Assembly (NCBI RefSeq): GCF_030818415.1
Contig: NZ_JAUTAE010000001.1
Span: 1,901,001-1,965,000 of the forward strand
DNA: 64,000 nucleotides
Direction: 5' to 3'
Source: Sphingomonas sp. SORGH_AS_0950
GTDB lineage: Bacteria > Pseudomonadota > Alphaproteobacteria > Sphingomonadales > Sphingomonadaceae
Translations under genes and position numbers: made by a program
The notes under the pieces: model-generated
Databases searched by the model: none
The model's input: the letters and a program-made list of their open reading frames with translations, nothing else
Told to the model about the DNA's origin: nothing
Part shown: piece after piece, positions 33,125 through 41,585 of the stretch
How positions within the stretch are numbered: the stretch's first letter is position 1
Layout of the letters: every line of letters starts with the position of its first letter

Positions 33125-34533
33125 CCCGCCCGCTGAATCTTCATCCCGACCGGCTGTTCCCCGCCGACCCGACCATTCGCGGCATCGCGCGCACCCTGTA
33201 CGCCGAGGTCGCCGACCTGCCGATCGTCAGCCCGCATGGTCATACCGATCCGCGCTGGTTCGCGACCGATGCACCCTGGCGCGATGCGACCGAGCTGTTG
33301 CTGGCGCCCGATCACTATATCTTCCGGATGCTCTACAGCCAGGGGATCGCGCTCGACGATCTGGCCATCCCCAGCAAGGCGGGTCGCCCCGCCACCGATC
33401 CGCGCGCGGCCTGGGCGCTGTTCGCCAGCCATTACCATCTGTTCCGCGGCACGCCGTCGCGCATGTGGCTCGACCATGTCTTTGCCGAGGTGTTCGGCAT
33501 GCCGGTCGCGCTGGAGGCGGCAACGGCCGACCTGTATTTCGACACGATCGGCGAGACGCTGGCGACCGAGGCCTTCCGCCCGCGCGCGCTGTTCGAGCGG
33601 TTCCGGATCGACTGCCTCGCCACCACCGAAGGAGCCGACGATGCGCTCCCGCATCACCGCGCGATCCGCGAATCGGGGTGGCAGGGGCGGGTCATCACCA
33701 CCTATCGCCCTGACAGCGTGATCGATGTCGAGCATGAGCAGTTCGCGGGCGCGATGCAGCGTTTCGCCGAGCTGACCGGCGAGGACGTGCATAGCTGGTC
33801 GGGCTATCTCGCCGCCCATGCCAAGCGCCGCGCGGCGTTCCGCGATATGGGCGCGACCGCGACCGATCATGGCCATCCCACTGCCGCGACCGCCAACCTG
33901 TCGAGAGCGGAGTGCGAGGCACTGTTCGCACGGATCGTCGGCGGCACCTGGACCCCGGCCGATGCCGAGCTGTTCCGTGCGCAGATGCTGACCGAGATGG
34001 CGAAGATGAGCGTCGCCGACGGCATGGTGATGCAGATCCATCCCGGATCGTTCCGCAACCACAATGCCGCGCTGTTCGCCAGCCATGGTCGCGACAAGGG
34101 CGCCGACCTGCCGATGCGCACTGATTATGTCCATGCGCTCAAGCCCATGCTCGACGTGGTCGGCAACGAACGCGACCTGACCATCATCCTCTTCACGCTG
34201 GACGAAAGCGTCTATGCGCGCGAGCTGGCGCCGCTGGCGGGCCATTATCCCTGCCTGAAGCTGGGCCCCGCCTGGTGGTTCCACGACAGCCCCGAGGGGA
34301 TGCGCCGGTTCCGCGAGATGACGACCGAGACGGCGGGCTTCTACAACACGGTCGGGTTCAACGACGACACCCGCGCCTTCCTGTCGATCCCGGCGCGGCA
34401 CGACGTCGCGCGGCGCGTCGATTGCGGCTTCCTGGCGCGGCTGGTCGCCGAGCACCGGCTGGAAGAGGATGAAGCGGTGGAACTGGCCCATGCGCTGACC
34501 AGCGGTCTCGTGCGATCGGCGTACCGGCTGTGA
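33121..34533 (+). CDS. uxaC: Glucuronate/galacturonate isomerase
   Basis: Converts glucuronate to fructuronate, or galacturonate to tagaturonate. The 470-residue amidohydrolase-fold protein shows IVSPHGHTDPRWFA (metal-binding His pair near the start), DHYIFRMLYSQGI, IDCLATTEGADD and, near the C-terminus, KLGPAWWFHDSPEGMRRF. The ATG overlaps the uxuA stop (ATGA); a long upstream frame exists but is inside uxuA. Next gene overlaps by 4 bases. Confidence 0.95.
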   Translation: MTRPLNLHPDRLFPADPTIRGIARTLYAEVADLPIVSPHGHTDPRWFATDAPWRDATELLLAPDHYIFRMLYSQGIALDDLAIPSKAGRPATDPRAAWALFASHYHLFRGTPSRMWLDHVFAEVFGMPVALEAATADLYFDTIGETLATEAFRPRALFERFRIDCLATTEGADDALPHHRAIRESGWQGRVITTYRPDSVIDVEHEQFAGAMQRFAELTGEDVHSWSGYLAAHAKRRAAFRDMGATATDHGHPTAATANLSRAECEALFARIVGGTWTPADAELFRAQMLTEMAKMSVADGMVMQIHPGSFRNHNAALFASHGRDKGADLPMRTDYVHALKPMLDVVGNERDLTIILFTLDESVYARELAPLAGHYPCLKLGPAWWFHDSPEGMRRFREMTTETAGFYNTVGFNDDTRAFLSIPARHDVARRVDCGFLARLVAEHRLEEDEAVELAHALTSGLVRSAYRL

Positions 34534-35972
34534 GCACGCCCCGGTTGAATGCCACGCAGGTCGCGGCCTTGCCCCAGGCGGTCGCGCGCCCCGGCTATGA
34601 CCGCGATGCGCAGAGGATCGGCATCGTCCATCTGGGCCTGGGCGCGTTCCACCGGGCGCATCAGGCGGTCTATACCGACGATGCCATGGCGGCGGGGGAT
34701 CGCGACTGGGCGATCGCCAGCGCCTCGCTGCGCTCCTCGGGGGTATGCGATGCGCTCGCCCCGCAGGACGGGCTCTATACCGTCACCGATCGCTCGGCGG
34801 AGGGCGAGGCCGTCCGCCTGATCGGCGCGGTGCGGGAGGTCAGCGCGGTCGCGAAGGCGCCCACCCGGCTGGCCGCGCTGCTCGCCGCCGCCGATACGCG
34901 GGTGGTGACGCTGACCGTAACCGAAAAGGGCTATTGGCGGCGGCCCGGCGGCGGCACCGACCTGTCGGGCATCGCGGCGGACGGCAACAGCATCTATCAC
35001 CATCTGGCCCGCGCGGTGACGGCGCGGCGCGCTGCGGGGCTGGGGCCGCTGACGCTGGTCAGTTGCGACAATCTGCCCGACAATGGCCGGGTGCTGCATG
35101 GCGGCGTGGCGGCCTTTCTCGATCATCAGGGACTGGCGGCCGAGCGCGACTGGTTCGAGCGCGAATGGCGCGCGCCCAACACCATGGTCGACCGCATCGT
35201 CCCCGCCGTGACCGATACCGATCTCGACCGGGTCGAGGCGATGCTGGGCCTGCGCGACGCGGCGGCCGTCGTCACCGAACCCTATCGCCAATGGGTGATC
35301 GAGGATGATTTCGCCGCCGACCGACCGCGCTGGGATGCGGGTGGTGCAACCTTCGTCGCAGATGTCGCGCCCTATGAAACCGCCAAGCTGCGTATGCTCA
35401 ACGGCGCGCATTCGGCGCTGGCCTATCTCGGGCTGGAGCGGGGGCATGACTATGTCCATCAGGCGATCGCCGATCCCGTCATCCGCCCGCTGGTCGAGAC
35501 GCTGATGCGGGCCGAGGCGGCGACCGGCTTCACCCCGGCCCGGGGGCAGGATCTGGACGCCTATGCCGATGCGCTGCTGGCGCGCTTCGCCAATCCGTCG
35601 CTGGCGCATCGCCTGTCGCAGATCGCGAGCGACGGGTCGCAAAAGGTCGGGCCGCGCTGGCTCGGCTCGCTGGCGGATCATGCGCCGCGGGGCACCGACA
35701 TGCCCGCGACGCTGGCCGCGCTGGGCGCCTGGCTGCGCTTCATCCGGCGCGAGCATCCCGCCTCCCCCGATCCGCGCTCGGCCGAACTGGCGGCACTGTG
35801 GCAAAGCGCGGGCGAGGCGGGGCTGATCGACGCGCTGTTCGGCGAGCACGGCCTGCTGGCGAGCGACTGGCATCCGTCTGCGTCGCAGCGGGCGGTGCTG
35901 GCGCGTCACATCGGCGCGACCGCGCTGAGCGGGGACACGCCGTTTTCATCGAACGCCTCGACCGCGACATAA
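34530..35972 (+). CDS. uxuB: Fructuronate reductase, mannitol-dehydrogenase family
   Basis: Reduces D-fructuronate to D-mannonate with NADH. The 480-residue long-chain dehydrogenase has the dinucleotide motif IGIVHLGLGAFHRAHQAVY near 28-46, TVTEKGYWR, and the catalytic region LVSCDNLPDNGRVL and KLRMLNGAHSALAYLG (catalytic Lys before the RMLNG motif). Start codon is GTG, overlapping uxaC. The 3' end overlaps the convergent GH43-like gene by 67 bp. UxuB is favoured over mannitol dehydrogenase because of the operon. Confidence 0.93.
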   Translation: MSTPRLNATQVAALPQAVARPGYDRDAQRIGIVHLGLGAFHRAHQAVYTDDAMAAGDRDWAIASASLRSSGVCDALAPQDGLYTVTDRSAEGEAVRLIGAVREVSAVAKAPTRLAALLAAADTRVVTLTVTEKGYWRRPGGGTDLSGIAADGNSIYHHLARAVTARRAAGLGPLTLVSCDNLPDNGRVLHGGVAAFLDHQGLAAERDWFEREWRAPNTMVDRIVPAVTDTDLDRVEAMLGLRDAAAVVTEPYRQWVIEDDFAADRPRWDAGGATFVADVAPYETAKLRMLNGAHSALAYLGLERGHDYVHQAIADPVIRPLVETLMRAEAATGFTPARGQDLDAYADALLARFANPSLAHRLSQIASDGSQKVGPRWLGSLADHAPRGTDMPATLAALGAWLRFIRREHPASPDPRSAELAALWQSAGEAGLIDALFGEHGLLASDWHPSASQRAVLARHIGATALSGDTPFSSNASTAT

Positions 35973-37702
35973 TAAGGCTGGCCGCTGGTCAGCGCGCGCA
36001 AGGGGAGCGTGGCGGCCTCACCGCCCGCGACCCGGTCCGCGAACAGCTGATAGCTCAGATACAGCCGGTCGGGCCGGATGCCCCAGCGGACATTATAGCC
36101 GACCGCGCCCGGCACCCGCCGCCAGCGGATCGTTGCATCGCGGCTGTCCGCCTCGCGCCTGGCCTCGACCAGCACGGGCGCGGCGGGCACGGGCCCGTCG
36201 GCGCGGCCGAATACCCTCAGGTCGCTGATCGCCAGATGCGCGCCGCCGATATGGCCGTGGACATAGCGGACATAGCGGGTCCGCACGGCCGCGGGGAGCG
36301 CGAAATAGGCGTTGGGCCGGTCGCGGCGCGGCGCCTCGGTCCGGGCGAGCGGGTGCCAATGGCGGCCATCGCGCGAATGCTCCAGCCGGAATTCGGTATA
36401 GATGTCCGGCGCATCGCCGAAGCGCCCCGCCTGGTAATCGGCGAAATTGACCTGCACCGCGCGCACCGTCTTCACCGCGCCCAGATCGACGGTCAGCGTC
36501 GCGCCCGCCGCCTTGCTGGGCGACAGCCAGAAGCTGCGGGGATTCTCATCGGTCGCGTCGCTTGCCGGGTGCCCGGCCACCGCCCCGCTCGCCACCACGG
36601 GCTTGCGATAGGACAGCAGCATCCATCCGGTGAACAACGCCTCGGGATCGGTAACGCGGCCGCGCGGCACATAATGCGGGAAATCGCCGAAACGGGTCGA
36701 GACATGCATCTGGCCATCAGCCTCGAACGCAGCGGGCCATAGCCCGATGCGCCGCTCGAACGTCCAGTTATAGCCGATCCACGGCGTGCCGGTGTTCCAC
36801 CAATTGCCATGCGCGTCCTGGAAGCTGTTGCCATGCCCCGCCCCCTGGACGAAGCCGCCGGGCTTGTACCCGACCGGGTTGTAGGGCGCATAGGTGAACG
36901 GCCCCATCGGCGACGTCCCGACATAGGTGCCGGTCGCATAGCTGTTATACTCGGTCCCCGGCGCGCCATATTGCAGATAATATCGCCCGCCCGTCCGGGT
37001 CATCCACGCGCCTTCCATATAGGGGGTGATCGGCGTGCCGTCGGGCAGCGTCCCGCTATGGTCCTGGCCGAACCGCTCCCAGCCATGATGCGCGGGGTCG
37101 AGCCTGATGAAGGCGCGACGCGGCGTGCCATAGACCATCTTCCCATCGGCGAAGCGCACCGGCGCGCCATAGATCGGAAAGACGTTGGACGAGTTCCAAT
37201 AAAGATACCAACGCCTGTCCTCGTCCTGGAAAAGGTCGGGGTCCCAGGGGCCGGGGGGCACCTGCCCCGGCTTGATGCGATCCTCTAACCCCGATCGCAC
37301 CGCGCCGGGCAGCGGCGGCATGCGACGGACGAAATAGTCGAGCCTGCCGCTCGCCGGATCGCTGGTCGCATAGATCGCGCCCTGGCCGGTCATCGAGGGC
37401 ATGATGAGCAACCGCTCCCCGTCCGACCGCACGGCGGGCGCGACGATCCCCTCGGCGGGCCAGCGGCTGGGGGTGACGAAGCGCCAGTGGATCAGGTCGG
37501 TCGAGTGCCAATAGCCATCGGCCAGCGTCAGGAAGAGATAATAGGCCCCTTTGAACCGCACGATCACCGGATCGGCGCCGGTGCGGTAGGAGACGCCCTC
37601 GTTCACCTGCTCAAAATTATACCGGTAATCGATGTCGACCGGGTTGGCATATGTCTGGGCGGGGGACTGGATCGCGGCGGCGAGCCCGAGCGACAGGATC
37701 AT
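35906..37702 (-). CDS. GH43-like glycosidase with F5/8-type C and fibronectin III domains
   Basis: A 598-residue protein, probably exported; the signal is short and lacks positive charge (MILSLGLAAAIQSPAQ). A five-bladed propeller covers about 35-370. Candidate GH43 residues are Asp44 (GADPVIV), Asp154/156 (WDPDLF) and Glu230 (MEGAWM), the likely base, pKa modulator and acid. A discoidin-like carbohydrate-binding domain follows (about 375-500) and a fibronectin III domain (about 505-598). The ATG overlaps the DUF6445 stop. Targets would be arabinose- or xylose-bearing polymers (inference). Confidence 0.78.
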   Translation of the reverse strand: MILSLGLAAAIQSPAQTYANPVDIDYRYNFEQVNEGVSYRTGADPVIVRFKGAYYLFLTLADGYWHSTDLIHWRFVTPSRWPAEGIVAPAVRSDGERLLIMPSMTGQGAIYATSDPASGRLDYFVRRMPPLPGAVRSGLEDRIKPGQVPPGPWDPDLFQDEDRRWYLYWNSSNVFPIYGAPVRFADGKMVYGTPRRAFIRLDPAHHGWERFGQDHSGTLPDGTPITPYMEGAWMTRTGGRYYLQYGAPGTEYNSYATGTYVGTSPMGPFTYAPYNPVGYKPGGFVQGAGHGNSFQDAHGNWWNTGTPWIGYNWTFERRIGLWPAAFEADGQMHVSTRFGDFPHYVPRGRVTDPEALFTGWMLLSYRKPVVASGAVAGHPASDATDENPRSFWLSPSKAAGATLTVDLGAVKTVRAVQVNFADYQAGRFGDAPDIYTEFRLEHSRDGRHWHPLARTEAPRRDRPNAYFALPAAVRTRYVRYVHGHIGGAHLAISDLRVFGRADGPVPAAPVLVEARREADSRDATIRWRRVPGAVGYNVRWGIRPDRLYLSYQLFADRVAGGEAATLPLRALTSGQPYYVAVEAFDENGVSPLSAVAPM

Positions 37703-38379
37703 GGTCGCGCCTGCACGAACATGTTGGCGGTCAGGCGGCCGATACGCGGATCGGCGTTGAGCGGCATGTCGGGCGGGATGATCCCCGAATGGAGCAGGCT
37801 GCCCTGATAGATGACGACGCGGTCGACCCTGGCCTCGACCATGCCGATCCGCTCATAGGCGGTATCGCTGCCTGCGATATAGCCGGTCCGTGCCGCCCCG
37901 GCGCGACGCGCGGCGGCGAGAAAATCGTCGCGATTGGCCGCGTCCACCCGTTCGATCGCGGTGGCGCGCTGGCGGTAGAAGGCGGTGCCGCTGCCGGGCG
38001 TGTCGGACAGATAGTGGAGCACCGCCAGATAGCCCGGATCGATCGAATCGAAATGCGGCATACACTGCGCCGGAGACAGGGCATGGGGCGCGGCGGTGAT
38101 CATCGAGAAACTGGCCTCGATCCAGTCGAAGCGATCCACCGCGAACGCGCCGCCGATAAAGGGCGCCACCGCTTCGAGCAGCGCGGTGGCATAGCCATGG
38201 CCCGCACCATCGGCCGGTGTCAGGACGCGCCGGACACCGGGATAGCCATTGCCCGATGCTGGCGGAAACGGTGCCAGCGCCGCCGCCATGGCAACGATCG
38301 CCGGGACATCGCCCATCACGTCGTCGACCACCACGACCGGACTTTGCGACGCGCCGATGCGGAGGAGGCGGGGCGTCAT
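37699..38379 (-). CDS. DUF6445 protein, predicted 2-oxoglutarate/Fe(II)-type dioxygenase fold
   Basis: A 226-residue protein of DUF6445. His109-x-Asp111 (MPHFDSID), distal His197 (GSLLHSG) and Arg215 (RIGRLTAN) form the HxD...H...R set of 2OG/Fe(II) oxygenases, and GSGTAFYRQ (129-137) resembles the prolyl-hydroxylase strand. No enzymatic activity is described that I can name. It stands 27 bp after the large TonB receptor and overlaps the GH43-like gene, so all three are probably co-transcribed. Relatives are frequent next to halogenase and TonB receptor genes in sphingomonads. Confidence 0.78.
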   Translation of the reverse strand: MTPRLLRIGASQSPVVVVDDVMGDVPAIVAMAAALAPFPPASGNGYPGVRRVLTPADGAGHGYATALLEAVAPFIGGAFAVDRFDWIEASFSMITAAPHALSPAQCMPHFDSIDPGYLAVLHYLSDTPGSGTAFYRQRATAIERVDAANRDDFLAAARRAGAARTGYIAGSDTAYERIGMVEARVDRVVIYQGSLLHSGIIPPDMPLNADPRIGRLTANMFVQARP

Positions 38380-38405
38380 GACGATACCGCCTCCCCGTGC
38401 GTCGG

Positions 38406-41400
38406 TCAGAACTTGTACCGCGCGCCGACCTGGAAGGAGCGCGGCACGCCGATCGTGTCGTTCTCCCGCTTGGTCGGGTTCACGCCCGACCCGGCACCCC
38501 AGGCGGTGTAGGTCCGGTTGACCGAGTCGAACAGGTTGAACGCCGCGAAATTGACCTCCAGATCATGCCCCCAGGGCATGTGGAAATTCTTCGAGATGCG
38601 CGCATCGACCGAGGCATAGCCGACGATCTGGTCGGGCCAGAACACGCCGCCGAAATTGCCATAGGCGTTCGCATTTTCCGGCGGATTGGCCGGGAAGATC
38701 ACCTGGCCGAAGGACGGGCCCGAGCTGAAGGTGCCGGTCAGCGAGATCTTGGTGTCCCACGGCCCCTTGGCGATGCCGGTGCCGACGAAGCGCCACTTCT
38801 CGACGCCCGCGACATAGTTCCAGCCATAGGCATCGACGCGCGGGCCATTGTAGAATTCATCGCCCTGCAATTCCTGCGCGACGTTGCTCTTGGCCTGCTG
38901 CACCGTCAGCGTCGCGGTAAAGCCCCATTTGGAGCCCGTCACGAACGGCTTTTCGGCGGTGAAGTAGATGGCGTTATATTCCGCCTTGCCCGCATTCGAC
39001 CCGATGTTCAGCTTGCCGCTATAGCCGGGCAGGATGCCCGAGGCGGGGAAGAGATCCTCGATCCACTGATCGCCCTGGCTGGTATATTGGCCGCTGGGCA
39101 GGCGGTTGCCGCGCACATATTTGAAGATGTTGTGGCTGCGTATGTGGCTGAACGTGACCGAGGTCTGGACGACGCCCAGCCGCTTGCGGAAGCCGAAGTT
39201 GAACTGATCCGAATAGGGCAGCCGGGTGTTGTTGTTGAGCAGCCAGACATCGCCCCCCACCCCGGTCGCGGTCGCCGCCGCGCGCAGCGTATCGACGTTC
39301 TTGTAGCCGCTGTTCCAGGCCAGCGTCGCGGGCGGCAGCGCGCCGCCATTGCCCGCGCGGATGCTGGCGCAGGTCGGCTGGCCGGGACCGTCGCAGAAGC
39401 TGAGCGTGACCGTCTGCTGATAGAGCGCCTTCACCGTCTCGATGCCCGACGCGATGAACAGCGGCCGGTCGTAATAGCGGCCCGCGCCTGCGAAGAAGAT
39501 GGTGTCGCGGTCGCCGTTCACGTCATAGGAAATGCCCAGGCGCGGCTGGAACGCCTTCCAATAGGGTTTCCGGTTGCTGCCCGTGGAGATGTAATCCTCC
39601 GGGTTGATCCCCGCCGCCTGCCAGGGCTGGTAATTGCGCAGCGCATTGGCGATCGCGGCGGGGGTGACGAACTTGTCGTTCTTGGCGTTGGTCTCATAGT
39701 CCCAGCGCAGGCCCGCATTGATGGTGATATGGTCGTTGACCGTCCAGTCGTCCTGGATGAACAGGCCGATCTGCGTGTCCTTGGCGGTGGCGGGGCGCAC
39801 CGGCACGACCGAGATGGCGGCCTGTTGCGGGGTCGAATTCTCGAATGAGGTGAAGGTCGACGGCGTGAAATAATAGGCGCCGTTGCCCAGATTGTCCTCG
39901 GAGCGCGACAGGTCGTTCAGCGACACCTTGACGCCCGCCTTCACGACATGGCGATCGCCGAAGAAGGTCACATTGTCCTTGAACGTCCAGGTCTTCTGGT
40001 TGTCGATCTGCTCGAACCCGTTGGTGCCGAGCTGCGCCACGGCGGCGCCGGGCTTGCCCAGCACGATCTCGGGGCCGGTGCCGGTGCGCGGCGTGCCGTT
40101 GAAGACGCTGTTATAGGCGATCGTCGCCTCGTTCAGCCAATGGTCGCCGCGATGATTCCATTCGAGCTGGTAGAGATCGATCTTCGACTCGAGCAGATGG
40201 CCGTGCGAAGGCACCGCGATGCCACCAAAGTCCGCCAGATTGCTCTCGCGGCGGAAGAAGCCGCTGAAATTGACGGTGTCGGCATTGGACAGGAAGGCGG
40301 TCAGCTTGCCGAAATAGAGGCGCTGGCTGAAATCCTGCGGATAGCTGCCATTATACTGGCTGGCGATCGCCTGCGGCACATTCTGGGTCGGGTCGGCGGA
40401 ATTGGTCTGGCCGAGCAGCACCGCCGCCGACGGCGATTTCTGGTCGGTCGCCTCGAACGCGCCATAGATGTGCAGCACGTCCTTGATGATCGGGCCGCCC
40501 AGATCGGCGCCATATTGCTTGCGGTCGTAATTGCCCTGCTGAAGCTGCCCGTCGATATTGTTGGCATGGCCCGGCCGGTCGAAATATTTGGTGCCGTAGA
40601 AGGATTTGGGCTGCCACTCGCCGAACAGCGTACCATGGTAGGAGGTGCCGCCGGTCTTGGTCACGGCGGTGATGACCGCCGATCCCGCCTGGTCGTACTC
40701 CGCCTTGAAATTCTGGGTGTCGACCTTGAACTCCTGCACCGCCAGCTGCGGGAAGGGGTTGCCCTGGCTGAAATTCTGGCCCGCGACGCCGCCGTGATTG
40801 ACCTGGTTCTTCAGGGACAGGCCGTCGATGAAGACGTTGATATTGTCGGCGCTGATGCCGCCCGCCTGGACCTGGCGATTGCCGCGTCCCGGCGTCACCG
40901 CGACGCCCGGTGCGAGCGCCGCGAAGTTCAGGAAGTTGCGGTCGCTCTGCGGCAGGCTTTCGATCTGCTGCTGCGAGACGTTGGTGGAGACCTCGGCGGT
41001 GCGCACCTCCTGGGTGCGGCGGCCGGTGACGACGACATCGCCGCTGGCGACGGCCGCGTCGGCCGATCCGGTGGTGGCGGTGGCGGCAGGCTCGCCGATA
41101 TCGGCGGTGATGATCTGGCCGACCGGCACCACGACCTCTTCGGGCGGCTGGCCCTGGACCGCGACGCGGTAGGTGCTGGGGCGGATGCCGGGGATGGTAT
41201 AGTCGCCCGCCGCATTGGTGCGGCCGTTGATGACCTGGCCCGTCGTCAGGTCGGTGATGGTGACCGTCGTCCCGGCCGCCGCGCCCTCGACATGGCCGCG
41301 CAGGGTGGAGGTCGCCTGGGCCAGGGCTGGCGCGCTCACGACCAGGGTCGCGGCCATCGCCATCGCCGAAATCCCGCGGACGAGACGCACACGATCGATT

Positions 41401-41411
41401 CTGGATGCCAT
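38406..41411 (-). CDS. Large TonB-dependent receptor, carboxypeptidase-regulatory N-domain (Oar-like)
   Basis: A 1001-residue outer-membrane protein. After a signal peptide (about 1-29, ending PALAQ) comes a carboxypeptidase-regulatory-like beta domain at about 33-110 (STLRGHVEGAAAG, GDYTIPGIRPSTYRVAV), then the plug, about 125-250, and a barrel ending with Phe (VGARYKF). This type imports large glycans in Caulobacterales and sphingomonads. ATG 41411 is chosen because GGAGGGG lies 5-11 bases before it. Two palindromic operators 90-125 bp upstream, plus DUF6445 and GH43 genes behind it, mark a LacI-controlled transport operon. Confidence 0.93.
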   Translation of the reverse strand: MASRIDRVRLVRGISAMAMAATLVVSAPALAQATSTLRGHVEGAAAGTTVTITDLTTGQVINGRTNAAGDYTIPGIRPSTYRVAVQGQPPEEVVVPVGQIITADIGEPAATATTGSADAAVASGDVVVTGRRTQEVRTAEVSTNVSQQQIESLPQSDRNFLNFAALAPGVAVTPGRGNRQVQAGGISADNINVFIDGLSLKNQVNHGGVAGQNFSQGNPFPQLAVQEFKVDTQNFKAEYDQAGSAVITAVTKTGGTSYHGTLFGEWQPKSFYGTKYFDRPGHANNIDGQLQQGNYDRKQYGADLGGPIIKDVLHIYGAFEATDQKSPSAAVLLGQTNSADPTQNVPQAIASQYNGSYPQDFSQRLYFGKLTAFLSNADTVNFSGFFRRESNLADFGGIAVPSHGHLLESKIDLYQLEWNHRGDHWLNEATIAYNSVFNGTPRTGTGPEIVLGKPGAAVAQLGTNGFEQIDNQKTWTFKDNVTFFGDRHVVKAGVKVSLNDLSRSEDNLGNGAYYFTPSTFTSFENSTPQQAAISVVPVRPATAKDTQIGLFIQDDWTVNDHITINAGLRWDYETNAKNDKFVTPAAIANALRNYQPWQAAGINPEDYISTGSNRKPYWKAFQPRLGISYDVNGDRDTIFFAGAGRYYDRPLFIASGIETVKALYQQTVTLSFCDGPGQPTCASIRAGNGGALPPATLAWNSGYKNVDTLRAAATATGVGGDVWLLNNNTRLPYSDQFNFGFRKRLGVVQTSVTFSHIRSHNIFKYVRGNRLPSGQYTSQGDQWIEDLFPASGILPGYSGKLNIGSNAGKAEYNAIYFTAEKPFVTGSKWGFTATLTVQQAKSNVAQELQGDEFYNGPRVDAYGWNYVAGVEKWRFVGTGIAKGPWDTKISLTGTFSSGPSFGQVIFPANPPENANAYGNFGGVFWPDQIVGYASVDARISKNFHMPWGHDLEVNFAAFNLFDSVNRTYTAWGAGSGVNPTKRENDTIGVPRSFQVGARYKF

Positions 41412-41502
41412 TTCAATCCCCTCCATGATCATCCCTTGTGCCCCGTCATGTTCCCCGACAGCCGATGACGCGCATCGACCGCCTGAGCCTTTCAGGACTT
41501 GT

Positions 41503-41514
41503 GTAACCGGTTAC
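41503..41514. promoter_or_regulatory. LacI-type operator 1, GTAACCGGTTAC
   Basis: A perfect 12-bp palindrome with the central CG typical of LacI-family sites, upstream of the large TonB receptor gene and downstream of the halogenase gene. The next copy is 20 bp away, on the same face of the helix. Confidence 0.82.
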
Positions 41515-41522
41515 TTGGCTGC

Positions 41523-41534
41523 GTAACCGGTTAC
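41523..41534. promoter_or_regulatory. LacI-type operator 2, GTAACCGGTTAC
   Basis: Second perfect copy, centre-to-centre 20 bp from operator 1, which allows side-by-side or cooperative binding of the regulator at the receptor promoter. Confidence 0.82.
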
Positions 41535-41585
41535 AACCACCGTGATCGGGTTCCACCCGATATCGATTTCCCTGTTACGGAAATG

